A stretch of 44,357 nucleotides of DNA from Lentisphaerota bacterium (GCA_015061615.1 SUWE01000019.1:1-44357); one strand, 5' to 3'; positions 34,851 to 44,229 are shown, numbered from the stretch's first letter. Numbers and translations are program-made. Notes: a model not told the origin generated them from the letters alone.

Positions 34851-35375
34851 ATGAAAAAAATCATGATTGCATTGCTGCTGATTTCACTCAGTACCGTTTT
34901 CGGCGGAGAATTATTGTTCAACGGTCACTGGTGGAAAGTCAAAGCCGCCAAACATGCCGGCTCCTTCTGGCAGGTGGACAAAGAAAATAAAGTTATCCGT
35001 CTTGAATATCCTGTGGTAAAAGAGGGGGATTGGGATTTTTTGCGCTGCAATGTGAAAACGCAGGATTGGACGGATAAAACAACCATCTCTTTTGATGTCA
35101 AAGCAGTTTCCGATAAACCGCTTCCTTCCCGGCATCTCGGTGTCATGCTGGTCGCTTCAGGCAGCGGCAATGAGCAGGCGTATTCCCGTATCGGTGAGGT
35201 CGAACCCGGAAAAGTTCAGCGTATAACTCTGGATTTGAATAAACTTAAACCGGCTGTCCGCAAAGGTGTCAAATCAATAGCATTTTATATCTGGCACGCA
35301 GATTTCCGCAGGGCGGGATTTGAGCCGGGCAAAGATAAGGTGATCTTTGAAATCAGCAATTTTGAAGTAAAATAA
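34851..35375 (+). CDS. Exported stand-alone accessory domain, paralogue of the GH123 N-terminus
   Basis: A 174-residue protein with a signal peptide (MKKIMIALLLISLSTVFGGE). The rest is a single beta-rich domain starting NGHWWKV and ending IAFYIWHADFRRAGFEPGKD and EISNFEVK. The same domain (GHWWKV to HRDFRQEGFVPGKDKVTFEL) forms the N-terminus of the next protein. It resembles no family I can name and could bind the polymer or help secretion (inference). ATG 34851 is preferred to TTG 34845 for spacing from AAAGGA. GH123 follows at 26 bp. Confidence 0.8.
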   Translation: MKKIMIALLLISLSTVFGGELLFNGHWWKVKAAKHAGSFWQVDKENKVIRLEYPVVKEGDWDFLRCNVKTQDWTDKTTISFDVKAVSDKPLPSRHLGVMLVASGSGNEQAYSRIGEVEPGKVQRITLDLNKLKPAVRKGVKSIAFYIWHADFRRAGFEPGKDKVIFEISNFEVK

Positions 35376-35401
35376 CCTGTCACAAATTCAAAGGTATGAT
35401 C

Positions 35402-37609
35402 ATGAAAAAATTATATTATGCACTCCTTTTGTCTCTGAATTTCGTGTTGCTGACCGCCGCAGAACCGGCATGGTACGGCCATTGGTGGAAAGTTCAGGAC
35501 AAAAATTTCAAGTCATCATTTTCCGCCGATCCGGTAAAGAAAACGGTGACACTGGAGTTCCCGATCACCGAAGGTCAGTGGGATATTCTGCGGGTGAATC
35601 TCAATGGCGGGGATTGGACAGATAAGGCTGCCTTGGAGTTTGATCTTAAAATAACGACAACAAACGGCAAACTCCCCCGGCGCAATCTGGGATTCCTTGC
35701 CCACAGCAAAGGCAGGGAGACCGGAGAACCTTATATCAATGCTTATATTCTTGATAAACCGCAGAAAATCCGGGTGGATCTGTTCAAATTGAAAAAAGAG
35801 GTTCTCAAAAACATCACCGGGATCGCATTTTTCATCTGGCACCGGGATTTCCGGCAAGAGGGATTTGTTCCCGGAAAAGACAAAGTCACTTTTGAATTGA
35901 GCAACTTCAAACTGCTCTCTTTTGATCCGGTCGGTGAAAAGGTTAAACGTGAAAGCAAAATCGTGGCTTCTGCCGGCGAGGGGGTATTCTGGAGCAGCAG
36001 CGGCACCGATAAGGTCATGCCGCAGGCTTCTCTGCCTCCGCAAAAGGCAGAGGAACCGCTTTACGTCTCTCTGGCGGGAAATGAGTATGAACCTTTCCAA
36101 GTGGTTTATACTCCATCTGAAAAGTTGTCAGTCCCGCAGACTCTGACCTATGAAACCGGTGATTTGAAAGATAAATCCGGAAATATTTTCCCCAAAGAAA
36201 ATATTTCTGTCCGCCGGGTCGGTTTCGTTCCCATCAATCAGAAAAACACCGTTGAATACCGCCGGATACCCCGCTGTTTCCGGGATAAATTCAAATCTCT
36301 GCCCGGTATGTGGCCCGACGTGCTTTACAATGACTGTAAATTGACCGTCAAAAATAAAGAAAATTATCCGGCTTATTTTACCATCCACGCTCCTGCCGGA
36401 ACTGTTCCCGGAGTTTATTCTGGAAAGATAACGGCAAAACTTGACGGCAGACAAGTGGCGGAAATCCCGCTGGAAGTGGAAGTATTCTCTTTTGAACTGC
36501 CTTTGAAGCCGTCATTCAAAACTCTTGCCCAATACTCTATTGCTTATGGATTTGACGGTCATTATCCGGAAACATATCAGAATTTCAATGTGCATGAAGC
36601 ATACTACCGCAGTATGGCAAAACACCGTATTTCTCCGATGCATTTGCCCCCCAAAGGACCGCCGCGTCCCTTCGATGAAAAGAAAATAGCTCCTTACATT
36701 GCTCTGGGCAAAGAATTGAATTTCAATGCGTGGCTGAATTTTTACTGGGGTCCTCCGGTAAGAAGTGAAAAAGACCGGGCATGGGTCAAAGAGGTGCTGG
36801 ATTATCTTGAAAAGGAAAATATTCTGAAGCAGACTTATACCTATGTCTGTGAATTGGATGAGGTCGGCGATGCCAAATACAAAGATGTTATCCGCAGATT
36901 CAATGCCATTCATAAAGCTGATCCGCGTTTCAACAAAGTATTTCTCACTTTGCGCAGTTCGCCCTATTTGTGGGGAATTCTGGATGTGTGGGTCCCCACT
37001 TATTCCGGAGAAGATGAGGATGAGGATCTTCTGCAATCCATAAAGACCGTGAAAAATATCAATCCGGATGCGGAAATGTGGAATTACGGCGGACCTGCCT
37101 ACAACATTGCACAGCCGGGCTTGATCCACCGCATGATCGCCTGGTTCGACTGGAAATATCAGGTCGACGGCAGATTGTACTGGTGTTTGAATTGCTGGAG
37201 CAAATGTGACCCGTACAAAGGTGAAGCCGCCGGCAGCGTCGGCGGTAACCGGGCGGGAGAGGGAATGTTGATCTATCCGCCGCTTGAAAAAGATAAACTG
37301 GAGATTGTCGATTCCATCCGCTATGAATTGCTCCGCGAGGGGTTGGAAGATTACGAATATCTGAAAATATGGCGTGATACCTGTGATAAATTATTCAAGA
37401 CAGTAAGTTTTTCCACCAGTGAAACTGAACGTTTTGAATTGGGTAATCTGTGCAAAAGAGCGTTGGAACTGGATAAGAAAATCAATCGCAAAATGTTGAA
37501 AAGTTTCCATGATTATCCGACAGACTCCGCTTATTTGTACGAAGTCCGCAATCAACTTGCCAATCAGATAATGGAAATTCAGAAGGTCTTGAAAAGTAAA
37601 AACAAGTGA
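35402..37609 (+). CDS. Secreted GH123/DUF4091-type hydrolase with N-terminal accessory domain
   Basis: A 735-residue exported enzyme (signal MKKLYYALLLSLNFVLLTAA). Residues ~22-180 form the accessory domain shared with the preceding gene. A central beta domain (EPFQVVYTPSEK... YFTIHAPAGTVPGVYSGKI) leads into a TIM barrel of DUF4091/GH123 type, with the catalytic-type Asp-Glu pair in CELDEVGD and the family end GEGMLIYPP... IRYELLREGLEDYEYL. Characterised GH123 enzymes are beta-N-acetylgalactosaminidases acting on glycosphingolipid-type glycans; this one may differ. ATG 35402 is chosen for spacing from AAAGG at 35390-35394. Confidence 0.86.
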   Translation: MKKLYYALLLSLNFVLLTAAEPAWYGHWWKVQDKNFKSSFSADPVKKTVTLEFPITEGQWDILRVNLNGGDWTDKAALEFDLKITTTNGKLPRRNLGFLAHSKGRETGEPYINAYILDKPQKIRVDLFKLKKEVLKNITGIAFFIWHRDFRQEGFVPGKDKVTFELSNFKLLSFDPVGEKVKRESKIVASAGEGVFWSSSGTDKVMPQASLPPQKAEEPLYVSLAGNEYEPFQVVYTPSEKLSVPQTLTYETGDLKDKSGNIFPKENISVRRVGFVPINQKNTVEYRRIPRCFRDKFKSLPGMWPDVLYNDCKLTVKNKENYPAYFTIHAPAGTVPGVYSGKITAKLDGRQVAEIPLEVEVFSFELPLKPSFKTLAQYSIAYGFDGHYPETYQNFNVHEAYYRSMAKHRISPMHLPPKGPPRPFDEKKIAPYIALGKELNFNAWLNFYWGPPVRSEKDRAWVKEVLDYLEKENILKQTYTYVCELDEVGDAKYKDVIRRFNAIHKADPRFNKVFLTLRSSPYLWGILDVWVPTYSGEDEDEDLLQSIKTVKNINPDAEMWNYGGPAYNIAQPGLIHRMIAWFDWKYQVDGRLYWCLNCWSKCDPYKGEAAGSVGGNRAGEGMLIYPPLEKDKLEIVDSIRYELLREGLEDYEYLKIWRDTCDKLFKTVSFSTSETERFELGNLCKRALELDKKINRKMLKSFHDYPTDSAYLYEVRNQLANQIMEIQKVLKSKNK

Positions 37610-37633
37610 TTTTATTCTCTTTTTTGAAGTATC

Positions 37634-38344
37634 ATGGATGTGAAAATGAATGATTTTTCCGGAGTTATTGCCAGACTGAAAGATCAGCCTGAAATACGTA
37701 TCGTGCTTTTCGGAGCATCCAATACCGACCGCTATATGCCCGGAATACACTGGGGGGATGTTCTTCATCTCGGATTGCGTTACAAATACGGTAAACCGCT
37801 CTGGGTGATAAATTCCGGCAGTAACGGCAACAATACCCGCGAGGCACTGGCACGTTTTGACCGCGATGTAAAATCTTTTTCGCCGGATATCGTGATCGTT
37901 ACCTTGGGCGGCAATGATTGTGATACGCGTCCGGAAAAATTTGTGCCGCTGCAGGAGTACAGAAACAATCTGCGGGAAATCGCCGACAGGATACACTCTG
38001 TAAACGGCATCGCTGTTTTTCAGACCTATTACCGTATGGATATTGCGGCAATGGAAGCTGAAAGAGCTTCCGGTTTTCTGCGGAATATGGATATTATCCG
38101 TGAAGAAGCAGAAAACAACAACTGGCCGCTGGTGGATCAGATGAAACTTTTTGATCAGCTTGATGAAGATGAGTTCCGTTACAAATACATGCTCAATCCG
38201 ATGCATGTGAATGAAAATGGAAATATCCTTATCGGTCTGGAACTGCTCCGTCATTTGGATTGCAATATGGATAAAGTCCCTCATCAGGAAAGATTACTGC
38301 CGGTAATCAAACGCCATCAGGAACTGGTTTCGGCAATGGAGTAA
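37634..38344 (+). CDS. SGNH/GDSL-family hydrolase (probable carbohydrate esterase)
   Basis: A 236-residue hydrolase. Block I is VLFGASNTD (nucleophile Ser), block II is around VINSGSNGNNTR, block III is TLGGNDC, and block V is LNPMHVNENG. Catalytic His is present in block V, but the residue three before it, normally Asp, is Asn. The fold is that of acetyl esterases of rhamnogalacturonan and xylan type. No signal peptide, so probably cytoplasmic. It follows GH123 by 24 bp; an in-frame second ATG is at 37646. The role is likely removal of acyl groups from imported sugar (inference). Confidence 0.85.
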   Translation: MDVKMNDFSGVIARLKDQPEIRIVLFGASNTDRYMPGIHWGDVLHLGLRYKYGKPLWVINSGSNGNNTREALARFDRDVKSFSPDIVIVTLGGNDCDTRPEKFVPLQEYRNNLREIADRIHSVNGIAVFQTYYRMDIAAMEAERASGFLRNMDIIREEAENNNWPLVDQMKLFDQLDEDEFRYKYMLNPMHVNENGNILIGLELLRHLDCNMDKVPHQERLLPVIKRHQELVSAME

Positions 38345-38405
38345 TTGCAAAAGGCAATCAAAAAAACTTTTGAAATTGTCTCAAAAATCGGGAAACAAGC
38401 TGCTT

Positions 38406-41400
38406 ATGAAACTGGATTTTGTCATAAACTGGGGTTACCAGATGCTTTACAGCCGCCGTTTGTACCACCGGGTTTTCTGCTGGGATGGCTCACTTCTCTG
38501 TTCAGATGAAAAAGCGGTGATGAAACTGGAACAACTGACCTATCCGTTTGTCTGGTTCGGTATCTGTTATTCTCCGGAAAAGACTCCTGTTGACGGCAAC
38601 GCTTGGCATAATACAGTTACCCGCCGGGCGATGGGCGGGATACAGGTTTCCGTTGAATGTGCAGAAAATGCGGTATTTACGCTGAAAAATCAATATGGTG
38701 AATTTACTTTTACCGCAGCGGAAATTGCCGGTGACGGGTATCGTTTTTTTCCGGTTGGCGGCAAATATGAATTTAATGTGATAACGGTTTGCCGTTATGG
38801 TCATTACTGGTTCCGTCCTCACGATTTTCTGCCGGGAATGGTGGAGTTCCCCGCTGAAAGTATGCCGTTGCGGATAAAAGATCACCGGCGGATGATCATG
38901 GCTGAACTGCCGCCGTCGCAGTTTTTGGAACTGCCGTTGGAAATTTCTCCGGCTCCGGCAGGTTCGGAAAATCTGCTGACCGTCCATTTGCAGGGGATGC
39001 TGCTCAAGCCGGATGATACTTCGCAACTTCCGGAAGAAGAATATGCTCCGGTGAGTAAAAGAGTTGAGCGCTTTCTTTCCCGAAAGTGCCAGCGCAACTT
39101 TGTCGGTGCAAAAGCTCAAATTTCTCTGACGGCGGATGACGGAACGGTGCTGGAAAAGACCCATTATTTCCGTTTCCATGATTTTGAAGTTCAGCTGATG
39201 GAAGATATCTGGTTCACCTTTCCGGTGAAAAAAAATATCCGCCGTATCACCATTACGCAAAATTCGCAGGGATATTCTCTGTGGCTGGCAAAGATCACTG
39301 CCCGTCAGCGTCAGGTAGAACATCTGGAAATGGAATTGCCGCAATGGGCTTTGGCAAACGAAAAAGTTTTCGGCAGAATTTATGCCGTTGAACCTTGCAA
39401 TGCAACTGTTTCCGACGGAAAAACTGCTGTCGCAAAATCTCTTGTCCACGGTTGGAACGAAATTGCAGTCGTGCCGCAGAAAGCAGGGGTGAATCACCGA
39501 TTCACTGTCTGCGGTGACGGCAAAACAACTTCAGCAGTTATTCCGGCGGTCTACGCTCTATCTTCAGAAACTCCCGAAGTCATCGTCGGTTGTGACTTGA
39601 CGACCGTACCGCATGATGACAACGGCGATATGGATCAACTGCTGGAATATATTTCCCGCACCCGTCTGGGCAACACGGTGGTATTCCGCAACTTCCGCCC
39701 GTATCCGAACTCACCGGCTCCTGCGGATGAATTACTTGACCGCTGGGGAAAATATTGTGCCGCTCACCGGATATTTGTACAGAGTGTCAACTGTCATGAT
39801 TCCGGAAAACTTGCCGAAGCCGCCGGAGCATATATGCACAACGGCGGCTGGCATGAAATCGCCGGAACGGTTTATGCCGGTGATCCCGATCCGGAAAATC
39901 CTGCATGTTCCATGCCCGAAGCTATGGAGCGCTTCATCGCTTACGTCAAAAAAGATGTTGCTGAACACAAACAATCATCCTTCCGTTACGGTTACGGGGA
40001 TGCAGGCGGCGGAGCCCGCTATCTTTTTCAGGCGGGCGTGGAGTATATCCGGGCGGAAACAATGGTTCCCCACACCCAGCATCTCTGTTCGCTGGTCCGT
40101 CCGGCAAGCAGGATTTACGGCAAAGGAGACTGGGGAGTGCATATTGCTGTCCAGCACTCTGCCCAGCCGTATATTGAATCATGGCATCTGGGGCAATATT
40201 ATCTTTCGCTTTATCAGGCGTGGGCGATGGGAGCGAACAATATATACGAAGAAGACAGTCTGTTTATTGCTTTCAAGGATGAACCGCAGGCGTGGGATGA
40301 CCGTTTGACCAAAGGTAAACGGCAGATGACCAGAGATTTCATGAAGTTTGCCGCCACCCATCCGCGCAAAGGAAAATTGCGTATCAATATCGCTTCGCTG
40401 GAAGGGCGTTTTGAAGCACCTTTCAACGGTTTTATCTGCGGAGCGGAACAAGATCCGGCATACAGTGTCTGGGGGGCTTACGGCAATCCGGCTCCGGAAT
40501 GGGGGCATGGTCAGCCGGAGAAAAAACACCAGATACTGGATGTATTGATGCCCGGAGCGTCGACTCATCCTCTGCGTCAGAAGGAAGATGAACGGAGATT
40601 TTATTTTTCAGGCACTCCTTACGGGGATTTTGATCAGCTTCCGGTGGAAGCTGACGTTGCGGAATTTTGCAATTACAAATTGATTTTCAATCTCGGCTGG
40701 CACACCGCCAATGCTGAAGATCAGGCAAAAATCGAAAAATTCGTCGCTGACGGCGGAACCTATTTTGCGGGACTTCCGGAGTATTCCTGTCACACCGGCA
40801 GAAAATTCCTGCTGAATATGGAAGATCTTGATCTGCTCAACGGCGGTGATTTGAGTAACTTTGCCGGTATCAAAGTGCTGGGCAAAGGGGAAAAATATTC
40901 CGGAAAATACAGCGGAATAAGCGGAGATGAAAGCTCCAGCCGCACTTACAGTTTTTCTCCGGATGAAGATGGGGAGTGTTGTCTGGCTGATGTGGTGCTT
41001 TGCGGAGCGGAAGCAGTCGTGATTGATCAATTTTCCGGCAAACCGCTGATCGTCAAACACCGTTTCGGCAGGGGAGCGGTTTACACACTGACGGCGTGGG
41101 CTTATCCCGGACACGAGGCGTTGGGCGGATTGATGGCGGCATGGCTGCGGAAACTTTGTGATGAACATAAAGGCGGTTATTTCATCGAAGACAGCTCCCG
41201 CGAAGTTTTCTGGAACCTTCGGGAAACAGAAACATTCCGTCAGATGACCCTGCTCAATACCGATTGGACCGTCCCCGGGAATGTGAAAGAGGTCTCACTG
41301 CACACCCCGGATTTTTCCATCCCGCTGGAAGTGAAAGAAGGGGAAATCAAAATCCTCTACCTTTACAATGCAATGGTGCTGGAAACCACCGGGGATCTGC

Positions 41401-41537
41401 ATTTGGAATTTACTCCGGCAGGAAAGATCATCGCCCACGGGGAAGGATGCCCCCGGCTGGTGATCCACCGTCCCGGAGAAAAGGAAACAAAAGAGATCAG
41501 CTTCGCGGATTCAACCGCAGTAACTCTTGATTTGTAA
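38406..41537 (+). CDS. Large protein with TIM-barrel and Rossmann-like domains, family not recognised
   Basis: A 1043-residue protein without a signal peptide. I do not recognise a family. A beta-rich N-terminal ~390 residues is followed by a region with TIM-barrel character (EVIVGCDLTTVPHDD... LDRWGKYCAAHRIFVQSVN... SSFRYGYGDAGGGARYLF... SWHLGQYYLSLYQAWAMGANNIYEED). Then comes a beta-galactosidase trimerisation-like domain (YKLIFNLGWHTANAEDQAKIEKFVADGGTYF) and a C-terminal beta domain. The layout recalls GH42-like enzymes, so an unassigned glycoside hydrolase is plausible. ATG 38406 has GGGAA upstream; a TTG-started extension to 38370 lacks a ribosome site. It ends the operon. Confidence 0.75.
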   Translation: MKLDFVINWGYQMLYSRRLYHRVFCWDGSLLCSDEKAVMKLEQLTYPFVWFGICYSPEKTPVDGNAWHNTVTRRAMGGIQVSVECAENAVFTLKNQYGEFTFTAAEIAGDGYRFFPVGGKYEFNVITVCRYGHYWFRPHDFLPGMVEFPAESMPLRIKDHRRMIMAELPPSQFLELPLEISPAPAGSENLLTVHLQGMLLKPDDTSQLPEEEYAPVSKRVERFLSRKCQRNFVGAKAQISLTADDGTVLEKTHYFRFHDFEVQLMEDIWFTFPVKKNIRRITITQNSQGYSLWLAKITARQRQVEHLEMELPQWALANEKVFGRIYAVEPCNATVSDGKTAVAKSLVHGWNEIAVVPQKAGVNHRFTVCGDGKTTSAVIPAVYALSSETPEVIVGCDLTTVPHDDNGDMDQLLEYISRTRLGNTVVFRNFRPYPNSPAPADELLDRWGKYCAAHRIFVQSVNCHDSGKLAEAAGAYMHNGGWHEIAGTVYAGDPDPENPACSMPEAMERFIAYVKKDVAEHKQSSFRYGYGDAGGGARYLFQAGVEYIRAETMVPHTQHLCSLVRPASRIYGKGDWGVHIAVQHSAQPYIESWHLGQYYLSLYQAWAMGANNIYEEDSLFIAFKDEPQAWDDRLTKGKRQMTRDFMKFAATHPRKGKLRINIASLEGRFEAPFNGFICGAEQDPAYSVWGAYGNPAPEWGHGQPEKKHQILDVLMPGASTHPLRQKEDERRFYFSGTPYGDFDQLPVEADVAEFCNYKLIFNLGWHTANAEDQAKIEKFVADGGTYFAGLPEYSCHTGRKFLLNMEDLDLLNGGDLSNFAGIKVLGKGEKYSGKYSGISGDESSSRTYSFSPDEDGECCLADVVLCGAEAVVIDQFSGKPLIVKHRFGRGAVYTLTAWAYPGHEALGGLMAAWLRKLCDEHKGGYFIEDSSREVFWNLRETETFRQMTLLNTDWTVPGNVKEVSLHTPDFSIPLEVKEGEIKILYLYNAMVLETTGDLHLEFTPAGKIIAHGEGCPRLVIHRPGEKETKEISFADSTAVTLDL

Positions 41538-41542
41538 GCTCC

Positions 41543-41587
41543 AACGGGGAAAAATCCGCCGTTTTATGCGGTAAAGATTTCCCCGTT
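41543..41587. terminator. Bidirectional hairpin between convergent genes
   Basis: AACGGGGAAA (41543-41552) pairs with TTTCCCCGTT (41578-41587), with an inner CCGC/GCGG stem (41556-41571). It lies between two convergent genes and overlaps the last codons of the GH95 gene. No T-run flanks it, so termination is only likely by position. Confidence 0.45.
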
Positions 41588-43726
41588 TCCAAGCTGCAGC
41601 CGGAGTGTTTCCCCGGCTTTCATGGCTTTGGTAAATTGTCTGCTCTGCCGGATCCTGATTTTCAGTAAACTGTCGGCAGCGGCAATTACTTCCACTGACA
41701 CCTGACCGCTGCTGTCGATCCTGCCGCTCACCCGGAATCCGCCGGGAGCGAACATCCTGTCAAATGAAACACCGGTATGATGGTCACTGATTCCGTAGAA
41801 AACACGCAATTCTCCGTCGTAAACGTGCATGAATTGATCCTGAATTGCAGTAATTGCCCCCATTCCGCCATCTATCTGCATGACCTCTCCGCGGATTTGA
41901 GCGAATATGGTAAGTCCCTTGTATCTTCCGTCATGCAGAGATGCACCGCCTGCGTTGTTGAAAGCATTCTGCCATATTTTCAGGATAAGTTCTGCCATTT
42001 CCGGATTGGCACACCGGGTGTAAAGCTGTGATGCCCACGGCATACACCAGCCAACCCACTCGCCCATGCCGAGTCTGGTGAGACGTTCAATGGAGTTTTG
42101 AATTATCTCCTGCATCTCAGGAGCAAGGGGGTCAACGACCTCAAACGGATAGATCCCGGCAAGATGGGAGTGGTGACGGTGACTTTCTTCCAGAAGCAAT
42201 CCCTCCCAGAGGGCGATCTCATTGTTTTCGATGGAAAAGAGCGGCAGATTTTGCCGGATATCGATCGCACCTGCGTATGGTTCAATGCCGAGCATTTCAG
42301 CGGCACGGATAATGTTTTTCGCCAGCTGATGCACAGCGGCGAGGTGGAAACTGGAATTTTTTCCCCAGGCATCCATTCCTGCGCCCCGATATTCAGGAGA
42401 TATGGTTACCGGCAGTGAGAGTTTGCCGTTTTCATCACGTTCCATCATCACTTCAAAGACCCGCAAAACTCCCAGCATGAAATCGTAAACCTCATTCCGG
42501 AGGAAATCCAGATCACCGGAGTAGTCGCAGTAATCAAACATCATTTGTGCCACCCACGATGAGCAGCCATGATCAATGGAACCGGTCCAGAATCCCCCCA
42601 TGCAGGTTGCCCGGTCATCAACGGCATGCGGCAGCATATAACCGTTATCGATCCGGGCAAAACAGCGTGCATTCTGCCGGAGTTTATCCTTCCATGAGAG
42701 GATCATATCAAATAACAGTTTGAGATTGGCAAATTTACCGGATTTGAGTCCCGGCAGCATATACATCTGGATATTGATATTGAAGTGATAATCCCCCTGC
42801 CACGGAGGAAGCGAATCATCTTCGATCCATGCCGCCTGCAATCCCGGCACCAGTCCGGCTTGCGGATTGGTGATAATGGCATATTTGAATAAGTTATGAT
42901 AATAAACCCGTTCCAGAAGCTGATCCGGATATCGGATATGCGGAATATCCTGCCAATATCCGGTAAAGTATTCTTTTGAAGACTCCGCAATCAAATCGAA
43001 ACCGTTGACTTCGGCAGCGGTCAGTTGAGCCGGATCATTGACATTCCGTTTGAAACACAATGTGAAAGTGCCATTGTCAAATTTTCTGCCGAATAAGGCA
43101 AAGGATGGATCAGCCGGCATCTGCTGGATAAAGCCCATGGTGTTCCCGTCGGAAAACTTTTCAGGGGGGATAAAACCGTGTTCTGCCAACGAAAGGTGTT
43201 CTGCAAGTTTCCAGCGGTGCTGTTTCTGTTCAGACAGATAGTAGGAATCGAGGATTTCCAGTTTGACGGAATCATCCAGTCCGCGACAGGCGATAGCATC
43301 CTGCAAAGTGAAGTCGGCAAAAAAATCCAGAAATTTTTCTTTCCCGTCAAATTCATAAAAAACGCGGGTTTGACCGGTTGTAAGATGCTGTTCATAGCGA
43401 AGCAAAACTGCTTTTTCAGGCAGAGTTATCACCAGACGCCCGACAGGGATCAGGCTGGGGCGCAAAACTCCATCAGTTTTTTCCTGATAAAAGAAACTGC
43501 GGATTTTTTTTTCATCGGCAGCAGCCAGCGCACTGCGGATATCTTCAAAATTCTGGGCGGCAGTCCATTTCATTCCGCCGCGATGATCCCACAAATTGGT
43601 ACATCCGATGGTGACATTCAGGATGTTTCCCTCACCCCAGAGCAGTTCTCCGGTGTATCCATTGCCCAAAACGGCTCCGCATTGTTGATCCTTAAGGGGG
43701 TAATTGAATTTGACAGTGTCGATCAT
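41564..43726 (-). CDS. GH95-like alpha-L-fucosidase/galactosidase-type protein
   Basis: A 720-residue (alpha/alpha)6-barrel glycosidase. It has GAVLGNGYTGELLWGEG at the N-terminus, ISPEYRG in the middle, LEESHRHHSHLAGIYPFEVVDP (the GH95 H-R-H-x-S-H-L motif) and QIDGGMGAITAIQDQFMH near the C-terminus. GH95 enzymes hydrolyse alpha-1,2-L-fucose or alpha-L-galactose linkages. No signal peptide is evident. ATG 43726 is chosen because the frame continues to GTG 43816 only through the promoter, upstream of the expected transcription start. The gene stands alone, convergent to the GH123 cluster. Confidence 0.88.
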   Translation of the reverse strand: MIDTVKFNYPLKDQQCGAVLGNGYTGELLWGEGNILNVTIGCTNLWDHRGGMKWTAAQNFEDIRSALAAADEKKIRSFFYQEKTDGVLRPSLIPVGRLVITLPEKAVLLRYEQHLTTGQTRVFYEFDGKEKFLDFFADFTLQDAIACRGLDDSVKLEILDSYYLSEQKQHRWKLAEHLSLAEHGFIPPEKFSDGNTMGFIQQMPADPSFALFGRKFDNGTFTLCFKRNVNDPAQLTAAEVNGFDLIAESSKEYFTGYWQDIPHIRYPDQLLERVYYHNLFKYAIITNPQAGLVPGLQAAWIEDDSLPPWQGDYHFNINIQMYMLPGLKSGKFANLKLLFDMILSWKDKLRQNARCFARIDNGYMLPHAVDDRATCMGGFWTGSIDHGCSSWVAQMMFDYCDYSGDLDFLRNEVYDFMLGVLRVFEVMMERDENGKLSLPVTISPEYRGAGMDAWGKNSSFHLAAVHQLAKNIIRAAEMLGIEPYAGAIDIRQNLPLFSIENNEIALWEGLLLEESHRHHSHLAGIYPFEVVDPLAPEMQEIIQNSIERLTRLGMGEWVGWCMPWASQLYTRCANPEMAELILKIWQNAFNNAGGASLHDGRYKGLTIFAQIRGEVMQIDGGMGAITAIQDQFMHVYDGELRVFYGISDHHTGVSFDRMFAPGGFRVSGRIDSSGQVSVEVIAAADSLLKIRIRQSRQFTKAMKAGETLRLQLGNGEIFTA

Positions 43727-43760
43727 AGCAGAATTCTTCGTAATTTTAATGGTTGGCTGC

Positions 43761-43779
43761 AACGCCTGGAAACGGCGTT
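43761..43779. promoter_or_regulatory. Inverted repeat in the GH95 leader, possible operator
   Basis: AACGCC-N7-GGCGTT forms a 6-bp dyad between the GH95 promoter and its start codon, about 20-40 bp after the expected transcription start. It could bind a repressor or form a hairpin in the leader RNA. Confidence 0.4.
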
Positions 43780-43806
43780 TTGACGAATGCTGTTTGTCAG
43801 CATAAG

Positions 43807-43835
43807 AATATATCACAGGAAGTAAGATTTGTCAA
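43807..43835 (-). promoter_or_regulatory. Near-consensus promoter of the GH95 gene
   Basis: On the minus strand TTGACA (43830-43835), 17 bp, then TATATT (43807-43812). The -35 is perfect and the -10 is 5 of 6. It fixes the GH95 start at 43726 rather than 43816. Confidence 0.75.
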
Positions 43836-44229
43836 AAAAAAGAGGATATATTTCCCAATAAAAATCCCATGATTTCAACACACCTTCGCCCCGGGCATAC
43901 CAAATGCGGTTTACCGGATTCAATTCTGCGGTATTGCGCAACACAAAAATCCAGCTTGAAAATGGAAATGTCAAACTCACACTCCCGATGTCACTCCGGA
44001 ACTGTGCCGTTACTTTGCAAAATATCTCCGAAAGCACATAAAAATCAAAGACAGGGTTTGGCTTTTATTTCTCTGTTTTTCATAAACAAGGAAAGCTGTT
44101 ATTGAAATCTGCTGTGCCACTGACAATTCGTAAACTGGGGTAATCTTACTGTAAAAGAGCTGTCAACCGGATAAACGGAGAGAAAATCTTTGTATCCAAG
44201 TACAAGTGTAAAGACGATCACAGGAATTT
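43836..44229. other. 394-bp intergenic region without a supported gene
   Basis: Between the GH95 promoter and the stop of the partial gene at 44230 I see no gene with a ribosome site, no tRNA and no clear hairpin. Short open frames of 74-78 codons exist on both strands but have no family features. The upstream gene lies outside the window. Confidence 0.6.

Noticed and set aside
37391-38284. 297-codon open frame on the minus strand
   Set aside because: Antisense to the GH123 end and the SGNH gene, both well supported.
43813-44037. 74-codon open frame on the minus strand upstream of GH95
   Set aside because: No recognisable domain, and its end covers the GH95 promoter; could be a decayed gene but not supportable.
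43869-44105. 78-codon open frame on the plus strand
   Set aside because: No ribosome site, no domain, composition like non-coding DNA.
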